Positions 36,025-44,623 of a DNA stretch of 64,000 nucleotides are shown piece after piece. The stretch spans positions 1 through 64,000 of the forward strand of contig MESI01000033.1 of assembly GCA_001770935.1 (NCBI GenBank). Reading direction: 5' to 3'. The stretch comes from Burkholderiales bacterium RIFCSPLOWO2_12_FULL_61_40 (GTDB taxonomy: Bacteria; Pseudomonadota; Gammaproteobacteria; Burkholderiales; Burkholderiaceae_C). The notes under the pieces were generated by a model. It searched no databases and had not been told where the DNA came from. It saw only the letters and a program-made list of their open reading frames with translations. Positions within the stretch are counted from its first letter, which is position 1. Every line of letters begins with the position of its first letter. Made by a program: the position numbers and the translations under genes.

Positions 36025-36998
36025 TCTTGAAAAGCATAGCCAGTGTGCTGTCCCCAGCAGGGGAGCGGGCCCGTTTGTCGATTCTGATTTTTCACCGTGT
36101 ACCTTCACAGAAAGACCCGCTGTTTCCTGATGAGCCGGACGCTGGCCGATTCGACCAGGTGTTGTCATGGGTAGCGCGATGGCTGCAAGTTATCCCTCTT
36201 GACCAAGCCGTGTCCCGCCTTGGAAACGGCACCTTGCCAACGCGTGCCGCGGCGATCACGTTTGATGATGGTTATGCCGACAATGCAACCCATGCCTTGC
36301 CGCTCTTGCAGCGCCATGGAATGGCGGCAACCTTTTTCGTTGCGACCTCATTTTTGGACGGAGGGCGCATGTGGAATGACACCATCATCGAATCGGTTCG
36401 CGCCTTTCGTGGAACCAAGTTGGACCTGCGAGACGCTGGGCTTGGCACCTATGCGGTCGAATCGTTGGAGCAGCGACGCGTAGCAGTCGAGGCCATTTTG
36501 GGGTGTTTGAAGTACCTCGCACCGCAGCAACGCGACGAGGCTGTGCATGCTGTCGCCGATCAGGTGGGCGCGCGGCTCCCCAATAACCTGATGATGCGAT
36601 CGGAGCAGGTTATTGGGTTGCGAAATTCCGGCATGCAAATTGGGGCACACACCTGTTCGCACCCGATACTGGAACGCCTTCCTGATGAACAAGCGCGGTC
36701 AGAGATCAGGAATAGCAAGACCGCTCTTGAATCTCTGCTGGGTGAGCCGGTGTCACTGTTTGCCTATCCGAATGGAAAACCTGGCGTTGACTTCTCAGCC
36801 AAGCACACGGTCATGGTGCGGCAAGCAGGATATGTGGGTGCGGTTTCCACCGCTCCGGGGGTCGCCATGCTGTCCAGTGATGTGCACCAGCTGCCGCGAT
36901 TCAGCCCTTGGGACCGAACCCGCACCAGGTACGGCGCGCGCCTGCTGGCCAATATGCGCATCCCAAGCGCGCAGGCAGTGTCGAACCCGGCTGGTTGA
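36021..36998 (+). CDS. Polysaccharide deacetylase (NodB family)
   Basis: This second plus-strand deacetylase has 325 residues. ITFDDGYADN (metal Asp), ATFFVATSFLDGG and the metal His pair in IGAHTCSHPILERL are intact. The sequence FAYPNGKPG near residue 255 is another family block. It lacks the DUF3473 tail seen in the 17609 gene. No signal peptide is visible. Start ATG 36021 shares ATGA with the ligase gene; the longer frame from 35940 lies inside that gene. It ends the plus-strand operon and is convergent with the Tat-exported gene nine bases away. Confidence 0.91.
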   Translation: MILKSIASVLSPAGERARLSILIFHRVPSQKDPLFPDEPDAGRFDQVLSWVARWLQVIPLDQAVSRLGNGTLPTRAAAITFDDGYADNATHALPLLQRHGMAATFFVATSFLDGGRMWNDTIIESVRAFRGTKLDLRDAGLGTYAVESLEQRRVAVEAILGCLKYLAPQQRDEAVHAVADQVGARLPNNLMMRSEQVIGLRNSGMQIGAHTCSHPILERLPDEQARSEIRNSKTALESLLGEPVSLFAYPNGKPGVDFSAKHTVMVRQAGYVGAVSTAPGVAMLSSDVHQLPRFSPWDRTRTRYGARLLANMRIPSAQAVSNPAG

Positions 36999-37007
36999 AT
37001 GGTGTCG

Positions 37008-38630
37008 TCACAGGTGTTCGTTGCGGGGCCCAATATATGACCGCGCAATGACCACCGAGTCCATCCTGAAGTGCATGGTCCGTGGCGCGGGGCTTGTGCC
37101 ACCGTGGTACCAGTTGAGCCAGAAACCCTGAATCCCCATTTCGGGGTGCCTGCGCCAGCGGAAATTAGTCCGTTCATAGGCCTGCACTCCGTCCACCCAG
37201 ACTTTGTATTCACCATCGTTGAGCGCGACTCCATTGCCCAATGCATCGAACGGGGCCGCGATGGAGTTCATCTTGATGTAGTGTTCGATGCAATACCATT
37301 GGCCCTTGGCCATGACAACCCCTTGCCACTTGACGGGCTCTCCAAAGGCGCCGATTTGATCCAGATGGTAGATATAGCCGCCGAGCCAAAACAAGTCGTC
37401 ATAGGGGTTTCCATCATTGGAGCGGGGTCCGCCATGCCCTCTCATGGACGCACCTTCATACTCCCACCGTTTGGCCTTTTCATTTCTGACTTTCAGGCCA
37501 GTTGGACGTGCTCCTCCATTGCCGGTGGTGTTTTGCCAGTAGCCCATAGAGTTCCACCATCCAAACCGACCATCCCAACCCGGCATTTTGTTTCCGTCAA
37601 GCTCTGATCCCCAGTCCTGCTCCAGAAAAACGTAGTAGCGTCCATACAGCTCAGTTTCGGTGGAGGCGGGCAATCCCTCACGGGTTCCACCAACGACGAC
37701 CCGCTCCAGGTCGCAGCCCCAAAGCTCCGCCTTGGGTATCAGGCCACGCAGGTATGTCGTGCCGGTCTTTGGGTTTCTCACCTGGCTGGTGGTAGGGGCC
37801 GAGCCGCCGGCTTGCCAGCGCCTCTTTGACAGGTCAGAGAAGTCGCCGGCAAATAGCACGCTCGGATGGGCAGCCAGGCCGCGATCAAAGGCAAACCCGT
37901 CCGCAATGCCGGTGCGCTGTTTGTGTGCGCCTTGGTCACTGCGAAACTCGGGTGGATTCAACTCAAAGACCTCCAGTGTGCCCGGATACTTGAGCGATCG
38001 GCACGTCAAGTTGAGTATGGCTTTCTTAACCGGCCCGGTGGCTTTCGAAAGATCAAACTGCAATGCTGCGAAGTGGTTTCCCTTGGCCACCAGAAAGGAC
38101 TCTCGACTGTCTCTGGCCTTGAACGAGCTGGGCGACCACATCGCGTTGCATGTGCATGGCAACACGTCCGTGGCATCGTTGGTGATGATTGTCAGGGTCG
38201 GGCGCGCAGCAAGGTCTGGGCTGGTGCGTCCCGCAAAAGTGAATGCCCAATCCTGGGTTGATCGCAGATAAAACCCGCGGTTGAGGCCGGAGGCAAGCCA
38301 CCGATTCACCAACGCAGTAACGTCCAGTGCTAGTGGGCCGACCAATACGGTACCAAGGGCATGCGGTCTGCTCCCTTGTGGTTCCTGCTGTGCATCAAGC
38401 CAGTCGCCACGTCCGCGATGGACCCAGGGTAGGGCCAGCTTTTCGCTCCAGTGGTTGCGGCTGGGGCCGCTGCCGCCGTCCCAAGTCAGAAATTGTGCAA
38501 TAGCGGGTGAGGATGGTTGGCTCGTTGCAACTGCAAGCACCGGATCATCGCCCGTACCGCCTCCGCAGGTGGCGAAGGTGAAGGCCCCGGCTCCGGCAAC
38601 TGTCCGGGCGACAAAGTTACGCCTATCCAT
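37008..38630 (-). CDS. Tat-exported protein with polysaccharide-lyase-like C-terminal domain
   Basis: This 540-residue protein begins MDRRNFVARTVAGAGAFTFA-TC: a twin-arginine signal with a possible lipoprotein Cys22. Residues about 95-145 (LDVTALVNRWLASGLNRGFYLR, later RPTLTI) resemble a DNRLRE-type carbohydrate-associated module. The C-terminal 200 residues (GQWYCIEHYIKMN, GEYKVWVDGVQAYERTN, FWLNWYHGGTSPAP) read like the concanavalin-type beta-sandwich of polysaccharide-lyase or glycan-binding proteins. It could process or bind the exopolysaccharide in the periplasm. I could not identify catalytic residues. It diverges from the 38795 gene, sharing a 164-bp control region. Confidence 0.8.
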   Translation of the reverse strand: MDRRNFVARTVAGAGAFTFATCGGGTGDDPVLAVATSQPSSPAIAQFLTWDGGSGPSRNHWSEKLALPWVHRGRGDWLDAQQEPQGSRPHALGTVLVGPLALDVTALVNRWLASGLNRGFYLRSTQDWAFTFAGRTSPDLAARPTLTIITNDATDVLPCTCNAMWSPSSFKARDSRESFLVAKGNHFAALQFDLSKATGPVKKAILNLTCRSLKYPGTLEVFELNPPEFRSDQGAHKQRTGIADGFAFDRGLAAHPSVLFAGDFSDLSKRRWQAGGSAPTTSQVRNPKTGTTYLRGLIPKAELWGCDLERVVVGGTREGLPASTETELYGRYYVFLEQDWGSELDGNKMPGWDGRFGWWNSMGYWQNTTGNGGARPTGLKVRNEKAKRWEYEGASMRGHGGPRSNDGNPYDDLFWLGGYIYHLDQIGAFGEPVKWQGVVMAKGQWYCIEHYIKMNSIAAPFDALGNGVALNDGEYKVWVDGVQAYERTNFRWRRHPEMGIQGFWLNWYHGGTSPAPRTMHFRMDSVVIARSYIGPRNEHL

Positions 38631-38681
38631 TTGAAGTCCTGGAGATCATGTGAACTCGTCAAGAAAAGTGGTCCATGGCGA

Positions 38682-38725
38682 CCATTAGATTCAGAGCGGC
38701 TGGGCTGTCAATTGAGAAAGCGCAA
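38682..38725 (+). promoter_or_regulatory. Two-part conserved element, copy 1
   Basis: CCATTAGATTCAGAG, 14 unconserved bases, then ATTGAGAAAGCGCAA. The same two blocks with one difference in the first block and identical 14-base spacing occur at 50768-50811. Here the element lies between divergent Tat-protein genes, 52 bp from the minus-strand start and 69 bp from the plus-strand start. The precise spacing suggests a DNA-binding site, perhaps overlapping a promoter. The factor is unknown. Confidence 0.6.
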
Positions 38726-38794
38726 CGGGCGGTGCCGACGGTGCAAATAGAGTGTCCGGTCAATACTGAGAAGGACCGACCAGGAAGGCGAGAC

Positions 38795-40078
38795 ATGCAG
38801 CATCCCGTTGATCGGAGAGAGTGCCTGAGATTGGCCGTGGCCGGGTTTGGTTTGGCCCTACCCTGGGTTGACGTGGCGTGCGCCGCTCAGTCCAGCCCAT
38901 CCGCTGAATCAGTCGTCCCGAATTGGGTGCCAGTACGGGGTGGGGACACCAAATCGGTAGCCACTACCAATTCTTTTCAGTCGCAGAATGGGAAACTCGC
39001 TGGTTGGGAGTACGCCTTCGGCAAGATCATCGACGATTATTCGGGCGGCGTCTACAACCCGTATTGGGGTCCTTTTGGTGCCATGGTGTTCCATGGCGGT
39101 GGGCACTCGGCGACCTTTGACAATAGTGTTGTGATTCTTGATTTGAACGACCGCACATTCAAGCGCCTATCGAACCCGACACCTGGTGGCAATGGTGCAA
39201 ACTGGATCGCCACCACGGGAAACAGGCATCAGGCCGATCCTGCCTTTAATCTGACGTACTGTGAGTATGGAGATGGGCAACCGGGCGCCGCACACACCTA
39301 CGACACTCTGGCCATATTGCCACCAGCAGACGGGGGCGCACCATTCGGCTCATTGATACGGGTCTCCAGCTACGCAGTCCACGTCAACATGTCGCGCAAT
39401 ACGGGGTTTGCCCATCGATTTGATTTCCATTCCACGGCAATGCGTGATGGCAAGTGGCATCGCTGGTCGGTAAACGGACCGACCAGCGGCGTGATGCCAG
39501 GGGCGTGCTCTGCCTACGATCCACTGCGTAAGCGGTTCTGGTGGATCTCCGGGTTGTCGTCCGCGCCACCGATGGTGCGCTACCTCGAAGTCAGCACGCA
39601 AAAGCAACAGGAGATTCGCTTTACGGGCGGGGCACGCGTCGCTCCTGCCGCAAACCCGGATAGCGCGACCATGCGCTACGATCCAGTACGTGATACTTTG
39701 GTTCTGACCTGCACTGTGGATGCAAAACTGGTGCTGGCCTTTCTTCGGTGTGAATCTCCCGAGCGCGGCTGGGTTGTGGCGCGGTTGTCTGCGGGCATTC
39801 CCGCAGTGCCTGGCGCATCGCATCCATTTGATTTTGTCGCGGAGACAGATAAATTTGTTTTGCTATCCGGGGCCGACACATCCGCAGTCTATGACATCGT
39901 TCCATCACAGGAACTGACGTACCCGTGGAGAGTGACGCGCCGTCCGGTTGTCGGCGTCTCGATACCCCGTGCTTACGTTGCTGGCAAGCGATGGAGCTAC
40001 TCGGCTGCAGTCAAGTCGTTCGTCTGGATGGCGCGCAGTTCGTCCGAAATAATAGCCTACCGCCCCGTGGGTATTTGA
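38795..40078 (+). CDS. Tat-exported protein of unknown function
   Basis: This 427-residue protein starts at ATG 38795, preceded by AGGAAGGCG; an ATG at 38675 would add 40 residues of no secretory character and would overlap the control region. Residues 7-30 (DRRECLRLAVAGFGLALPW-VDVACA) form a twin-arginine signal peptide. The mature part has repeated beta-rich segments with aromatic and Gly residues (YWGPFGAMVFHGGGHSATFD, VVILDLNDRTFKRLSN, KRFWWISGL), compatible with a kelch-like beta-propeller, though I cannot confirm this. It is divergent from another Tat-exported gene and convergent with the AsnB-like gene. The function is unknown; location suggests exopolysaccharide modification. Confidence 0.78.
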   Translation: MQHPVDRRECLRLAVAGFGLALPWVDVACAAQSSPSAESVVPNWVPVRGGDTKSVATTNSFQSQNGKLAGWEYAFGKIIDDYSGGVYNPYWGPFGAMVFHGGGHSATFDNSVVILDLNDRTFKRLSNPTPGGNGANWIATTGNRHQADPAFNLTYCEYGDGQPGAAHTYDTLAILPPADGGAPFGSLIRVSSYAVHVNMSRNTGFAHRFDFHSTAMRDGKWHRWSVNGPTSGVMPGACSAYDPLRKRFWWISGLSSAPPMVRYLEVSTQKQQEIRFTGGARVAPAANPDSATMRYDPVRDTLVLTCTVDAKLVLAFLRCESPERGWVVARLSAGIPAVPGASHPFDFVAETDKFVLLSGADTSAVYDIVPSQELTYPWRVTRRPVVGVSIPRAYVAGKRWSYSAAVKSFVWMARSSSEIIAYRPVGI

Positions 40079-40098
40079 GCAAGAGGGATGCGCCCTGG

Positions 40099-41769
40099 CT
40101 AGGTCAGTTGGTAGGAGGGCGCGCGTTGTCGCAGCCACTGCTCCAGCATCATCAGGACCCAGACCATCTCACCAAAGTAGGCCGGGTGCTCAGCTAGGCG
40201 CTGTGTCAGCAAGGTCTCAATAAAATCAACCCGTACGACGCCGCGCCCGGCCAGGCTGGTCAGCGAGTCCCTTGCCAGGGCTTTAAGTTGGGAATTGGCG
40301 GTAACCCAAACCCCAAACGGCAGACCGAAGCCCTGTTTCTTCTTGTGGATGATTTCTTCTGGCAAGAAACCACGCAACGCCTCTTTGAAGAACCAGCGCA
40401 GTTTCAGCCCCTTGAGTTTGTAGCCGGTGGGAAGTCTTTGAGAAAAGGCGAACAGCCGGTCGTCCAGCATCGGAAATGCGACGCCCACGCTGGCAAGGCT
40501 GGCCGCGCCAAGCACCTTGGGCAGATCACTTTCTGCGAGCGTAAACCGCCAGTCGTACGCCAGTTCCCGATTCAAATGGCTGCATCCCTTGGCAGCCTGC
40601 CAGACCTGGCGTTGTAGCCCCAGTGGGGCGTTGGTGTCGATCTGGTCCAGTAGCCGGGGTGTCAGAACCTGGGTCACACCCAGGCGCACAAGCAGGTTGT
40701 TCATCTGCAGCCGGTCGGGCATCGGCACGCGAGCCTGCTCCACGTAGCTGCCAACCTTTCGGGTCAGGGCAAAGGCGGCTGCAGTGCGCGTACCAAGCAA
40801 CGGACTCATCAGACCGCTTTTCAAAATGCCCGGCACATGGTCATACCAGCTGAACACGCGTTGTTTGGCGTAGCGGGAGTTGCCGCCAAAGAGTTCATCG
40901 CCCCCGTCACCCGCGAGCAGCTTGCTGACGCCGTTGTCTCGCGCCATCTTCGCGCAGTAATAGGCGGGAAGGGCCGATGAGTTTCCAAACGGCTGATCGA
41001 AGTGGGCCGCCACCGCGGGAATGCTCCGTACCAGATCGTCAGGCGTGACGTAGTACTCGTGGTGGTCTGTCTTGAAGTGCTTAGCGGCGAGGCGGGCAAA
41101 CTCCATCTCGTCATAGCCCTGCGCGTCAAACCCGATGGAGTAGGTCGCCACTGTGTTGCCACTGGCCAAAGATGCCATTCCGGCGATGGTTGAACTGTCC
41201 GTGCCGCCGCTCAAGAAACAGGCTGCCTGGTTACCATCAAGCTGCTTGGTTACCGCATCCAGCAGCAGTTCTTTGAATTCCCGCTGCAATCCTTCAAAGG
41301 AAACGCCCCGTGGCTCCTCAAAGCTCGGGTGCCAGTATGGCGCCACCGTGAGCTGGCCATCCTTGAACAAGGCATAGTTTGCCGGCGGTAGCCTGTAAAT
41401 GCCTTTGTAGATCGTGCGGGGCGACGGGATGACATGAAAATAGAGATAGTCAAATATGGCTTGCGGGTCTATTTCGGTACCCGGATCGGCCAGTTCATCG
41501 GCACGCGCCGCAAACCGCAATTGCCCGTTTACCACCCGATAGCACAGAGTCTGAATTGCAAAGCGATCCACCGCGAGAAAGGTACGGCCATCGGGTTCGC
41601 GTAGCCCCACGGCAAATGCGCCGGTTACACCGGCAGCCGCTTTGGCCGTGTCTCTTTCAACACACTCCCGCCAAGCCTCGGATGGGCCACTGGCATTGGC
41701 CAATGCGCTCAAGCCAGCATCGAGGAAAAGGGGAAGACCAAGAGTTAAGGATGCAGCAGTTGCGGACAT
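40099..41769 (-). CDS. Asparagine-synthase-like protein lacking the glutaminase cysteine
   Basis: This 556-residue AsnB relative has a synthetase domain with intact ATP loop FLSGGTDSS (185-193) and LLAGDGGDELFGG, but its N-terminus (MSATAASLTLGL) has no Met-Cys-Gly start. The first part of the glutaminase domain, including Cys2 and the R-G-P-D/E-x-G loop, is absent. It may use free ammonia, or another amine, to form an amide, or share a glutaminase with the two intact amidotransferases. ATG 41769 has no Shine-Dalgarno and is in frame with, and 15 bases after, the GNAT gene stop, suggesting coupled translation. It is the last gene of the minus-strand operon. Confidence 0.88.
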   Translation of the reverse strand: MSATAASLTLGLPLFLDAGLSALANASGPSEAWRECVERDTAKAAAGVTGAFAVGLREPDGRTFLAVDRFAIQTLCYRVVNGQLRFAARADELADPGTEIDPQAIFDYLYFHVIPSPRTIYKGIYRLPPANYALFKDGQLTVAPYWHPSFEEPRGVSFEGLQREFKELLLDAVTKQLDGNQAACFLSGGTDSSTIAGMASLASGNTVATYSIGFDAQGYDEMEFARLAAKHFKTDHHEYYVTPDDLVRSIPAVAAHFDQPFGNSSALPAYYCAKMARDNGVSKLLAGDGGDELFGGNSRYAKQRVFSWYDHVPGILKSGLMSPLLGTRTAAAFALTRKVGSYVEQARVPMPDRLQMNNLLVRLGVTQVLTPRLLDQIDTNAPLGLQRQVWQAAKGCSHLNRELAYDWRFTLAESDLPKVLGAASLASVGVAFPMLDDRLFAFSQRLPTGYKLKGLKLRWFFKEALRGFLPEEIIHKKKQGFGLPFGVWVTANSQLKALARDSLTSLAGRGVVRVDFIETLLTQRLAEHPAYFGEMVWVLMMLEQWLRQRAPSYQLT

Positions 41770-41784
41770 AACGGAGGTATTTAA

Positions 41785-42378
41785 TTAACCGCGGGCCACG
41801 CGTTGGTTTCCCCACGCTGGGACTTGCATGCGCAGGTAGTCCTTCATGCCGTGCAGTTGAAATTCCAGCAGGAGATGGGACCGGTTCCAGCCAGCCTTGT
41901 CAAAGACTCGCATGGATGACGCATTGTTGTGCCAGACCCACGCCCACAACTTGGTATAGCCCTTGAGCAGGAGGTCTCGTTTTGCAAACTGTGAGACGGC
42001 CAGGGCGTAGCCTTTTCCTCTGGACTCAGCCGCAGTCAGCAGGTCCACCATCACTGCTTCATCACGCTGCAGAGGGGGGAGCCTCCCAGGTATGCCGGGA
42101 TGGCCCGCGCCCCAGAATGAACACACACAAACCAGTTCGCCTGCGACATAGACGCCGTAAACATGGGCGCAATCGTCAAGATACCAGGCATGCTCGCGAA
42201 TTCGCTGGTCAGGTGCCTCGGCAAACTGTTCTTGGGTGGTCACTGGTCTGATGGTGCCCGCGCCTGCCATCGGCTCGGCCATGGTTGCGTCAGAGGGCGA
42301 CAGGCCAGTCCAATAGATATGGTTGAACTGGTAGTCATTCAACACAATGCCCAATATGCGCTTAACTGTCGATTTCAC
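41785..42378 (-). CDS. GNAT-family N-acetyltransferase
   Basis: This GNAT protein has about 197 residues. I choose GTG 42378 because AGGAGG lies eight bases upstream; a longer ATG frame to 42468 has no such site. The acetyl-CoA loop region (MVDLLTAAESRGKGYALAVSQFAKR) contains the R-G-K-G-Y variant of the Q/R-x-x-G-x-G/A motif, followed by WVWHNNASSMRVFDKAGW, the typical GNAT C-terminal block. It probably acetylates or otherwise acylates an aminosugar made by the operon. The start overlaps a small upstream reading frame by 17 bases. Confidence 0.82.
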   Translation of the reverse strand: MKSTVKRILGIVLNDYQFNHIYWTGLSPSDATMAEPMAGAGTIRPVTTQEQFAEAPDQRIREHAWYLDDCAHVYGVYVAGELVCVCSFWGAGHPGIPGRLPPLQRDEAVMVDLLTAAESRGKGYALAVSQFAKRDLLLKGYTKLWAWVWHNNASSMRVFDKAGWNRSHLLLEFQLHGMKDYLRMQVPAWGNQRVARG

Positions 42379-42610
42379 TGCGGACCCTCCTGCAACTTGA
42401 CGGTGGCAGTGGGTAGCGGGCCGCATCATCGCAATGGCACTCAATTCGCTGAGCCAACCGTTTGCCAAGTGCCAGCTTGCCTATATTGTTAGCAGCCGTG
42501 GCACATGGCTCTGGAGAAAACTTGATACCAATGACGGCGGCAAATGGTAGTTGCGCGGCGATCAGCAATACCCGGCCCTTGGAGTCTCGATAGGGGTTTT
42601 TGAAAGTCAT
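42362..42610 (-). CDS. Possible small hypothetical protein
   Basis: An 82-codon reading frame starts at ATG 42610, overlapping the FemAB-like stop by ATGA, and ends within the GNAT gene. The position fills an otherwise empty 228-bp gap in a tightly packed operon. The protein begins MTFKNPYRDSKGRVLLIAAQ and is Cys/Arg/Ala rich at the end. It has no family features that I recognise. It may instead be a chance frame, so treat it as tentative. Confidence 0.35.
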   Translation of the reverse strand: MTFKNPYRDSKGRVLLIAAQLPFAAVIGIKFSPEPCATAANNIGKLALGKRLAQRIECHCDDAARYPLPPSSCRRVRSEIDS

Positions 42611-43545
42611 ATTGCGAAACGTAAAATTTTCTTTATCCTGGTTTTGATGCCAACGCGTTGCGTGAACTCTCCAAGCCACTGAGACAGTTGTCCCATCCCC
42701 AAGTGGCTGTAAATGATCATTCGGTTTCGAAACGTTTTCTTCAGCAGGAACACGTTTGCGCACAAGCGTTGGTGGGTTGAAAATAGGCGCTTGTGTTCGG
42801 ATTGCCCCTCGGTGAAGTCAAAGTATCGAAAGCGGGCTTCCCTAAATAGTTGCTCGACCGCGAGCCACTGAATCACAGTGCCAACCGACAGTTGCATATA
42901 TTGCGGGTCGTATCCCAGATAGGAATAGCTGAGCGTGTCGCCCTGGGCCGGGCAATACAAATAGGATACCGGACGTGCACCATCAAATAGCACGTATGCT
43001 CGTACCTTTTGTTCTGCAGCTAGCGACTCCGCCTGCACAATGAACGCTTCCGAGTTGGGAATGCCGACATCAAGCAGTCGTTCTTGATAGCTCAGTTTCG
43101 ATACCGCTGACGCAGCCCGGAAGAAGTCTCGCATCTGAGCGGGCGTCTGGTATGTTTTCCAGGGAATGCCTCCCCCGCAGTGCTGGGAATACTTCCTGAG
43201 CTTGCGGGTAAGCGTAGACCTTGTTTTGGATGAAAACTTGCTTCGGTAGCTGTCAAATGACTGCTGAAGGTCAATGTAACAGTGTTGATACTGCAAAGGA
43301 ACGTAGCGGAAAAAGCCTCCCACATGGCTGATGATGGGCAACCTTTGCGCAATCGGTTGGCCACGAATCAGAAATCCCTGGCTGCCTTCCATCAATTCGG
43401 CGTCGGCGGGGGATGGGGGCGCTGTTGGACGCGTCTCGTCCAGAGCGTTCTCGGCTCGAACCTGCAGCACAACGGACGCACTAAAGAGCGTCCAGTCACT
43501 CAGTTGAAACTTGAACGGAACCGGTCGGAACTGCCAGTGATTCAT
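42607..43545 (-). CDS. FemAB/CelD-like GNAT acyltransferase
   Basis: This 312-residue protein has the GNAT fold used by FemAB and CelD-like (BcsL) proteins: SFDSYRSKFSSKTRSTLTRKLRKY, PVSYLYCPAQGDTLSYSYLGYDPQY, and FRYFDFTEGQSEHKRLFSTH, which matches the C-terminal acceptor block of these families. It probably transfers an acyl or aminoacyl group to a sugar. It is shorter and divergent from the 18456 gene and lacks the XrtA-specific start. It overlaps the deacetylase by four bases. Confidence 0.82.
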   Translation of the reverse strand: MNHWQFRPVPFKFQLSDWTLFSASVVLQVRAENALDETRPTAPPSPADAELMEGSQGFLIRGQPIAQRLPIISHVGGFFRYVPLQYQHCYIDLQQSFDSYRSKFSSKTRSTLTRKLRKYSQHCGGGIPWKTYQTPAQMRDFFRAASAVSKLSYQERLLDVGIPNSEAFIVQAESLAAEQKVRAYVLFDGARPVSYLYCPAQGDTLSYSYLGYDPQYMQLSVGTVIQWLAVEQLFREARFRYFDFTEGQSEHKRLFSTHQRLCANVFLLKKTFRNRMIIYSHLGMGQLSQWLGEFTQRVGIKTRIKKILRFAI

Positions 43546-44504
43546 CCGTACGTCCTGCGATAGGCCTGCTGCAGCGCCCGTGCTCCCGTGCGCCAGAGCG
43601 GAGAAGTCAGTGGTGTTGGCTGAACCTGCGTGGCCTGTGGCTTGAGCCCCTGATACCCGCGCACCCGAAACGAATCACGGTTGCGGTCGAGGAATCGGCA
43701 CAGCTTCTCAAGGCGTTTGACAACCACTGCATCAGACCGATCCAGGGCCTGATTCAGGAGTTCAAAATTGTGACAAAGGATCGTGAATGCGCTGCGCCCG
43801 CTGTCCAGGGCCTGCCATAGCAAGGCCTCCATCTCGAGGTATGAGCAGGCCGTCAGTTGGGTATGACGCAGAGCGTTCGTGCCGTCATTGAATACAGTCA
43901 TTGGGTACTCGTAAACACCTGCGCACGCGATGGGCTCAACTACGGTTACACCCGGCATCACGCCGCTATCGGGCCCAAACATGCTGGCGTTATAGCTACT
44001 GTCAAAAGTGACCCCGCTGGCGGCCAATGCGCGAAGGGTATTGGCGTCGAAGGCGAAACTGCCCGCCCGGAAAGCGTCAATAGAGGGTGCACCGGCCTGC
44101 CGCAACAATCTGAGCCCCAGGGCAATCAGGACCGTCTGCTCCTGCAGGGAAAAGTATCGAAGATGCTGACGCTTGACGCGCGTGCCTTCCAGCAACGACT
44201 GCGTTGACTCGTCCACCCATTCGGTGTGCAAATGCAGCTGCATCTCTTGCCCACCTTCCCGAACCAGCCCGACGATCTCAGCCAAAGGCTGTTCACCGAA
44301 GTGCGTTGAAAATAGCGGCTCGATAAAGAAGACGCCGGTAAGGCCATGGTCATTTAAGACTGCGAGTTGGTACGGGAGACCGAAATTGCCGCGCGCAGTC
44401 GGCCCATAGATGTACTTGCGAAAGGCGCTTGGAAACTTCTCATCGATATTGGTCCAGCCATCGCACCAGATTTCGACGTCCACGGTAAAAAAAACATCAA
44501 GCAT
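43542..44504 (-). CDS. Polysaccharide deacetylase-like protein
   Basis: This 320-residue protein has a NodB-like layout: FFTVDVEIWCDGW (metal Asp region), LHLHTEWV (metal His pair region), FRAGSFAFD and FTILCHNFELL. It resembles deacetylases of surface-polysaccharide operons. No signal peptide is visible, so action on a cytoplasmic lipid-linked intermediate is likely. It is translationally coupled to the FemAB-like gene (ATGA overlap) and separated from the upstream glycosyltransferase by 119 bp with no recognisable feature. Confidence 0.85.
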   Translation of the reverse strand: MLDVFFTVDVEIWCDGWTNIDEKFPSAFRKYIYGPTARGNFGLPYQLAVLNDHGLTGVFFIEPLFSTHFGEQPLAEIVGLVREGGQEMQLHLHTEWVDESTQSLLEGTRVKRQHLRYFSLQEQTVLIALGLRLLRQAGAPSIDAFRAGSFAFDANTLRALAASGVTFDSSYNASMFGPDSGVMPGVTVVEPIACAGVYEYPMTVFNDGTNALRHTQLTACSYLEMEALLWQALDSGRSAFTILCHNFELLNQALDRSDAVVVKRLEKLCRFLDRNRDSFRVRGYQGLKPQATQVQPTPLTSPLWRTGARALQQAYRRTYG

Positions 44505-44623
44505 CTGGTGTGCCCTTCCGGCGAATGGGGGCAGGTTGAACCAACCCCGAAAGTATTCTTGCTAATTGAAGATTGGATACAGACATCGGCAAGCGGGCGA
44601 TGAGAAAAGTCAAGGAGCGACAC

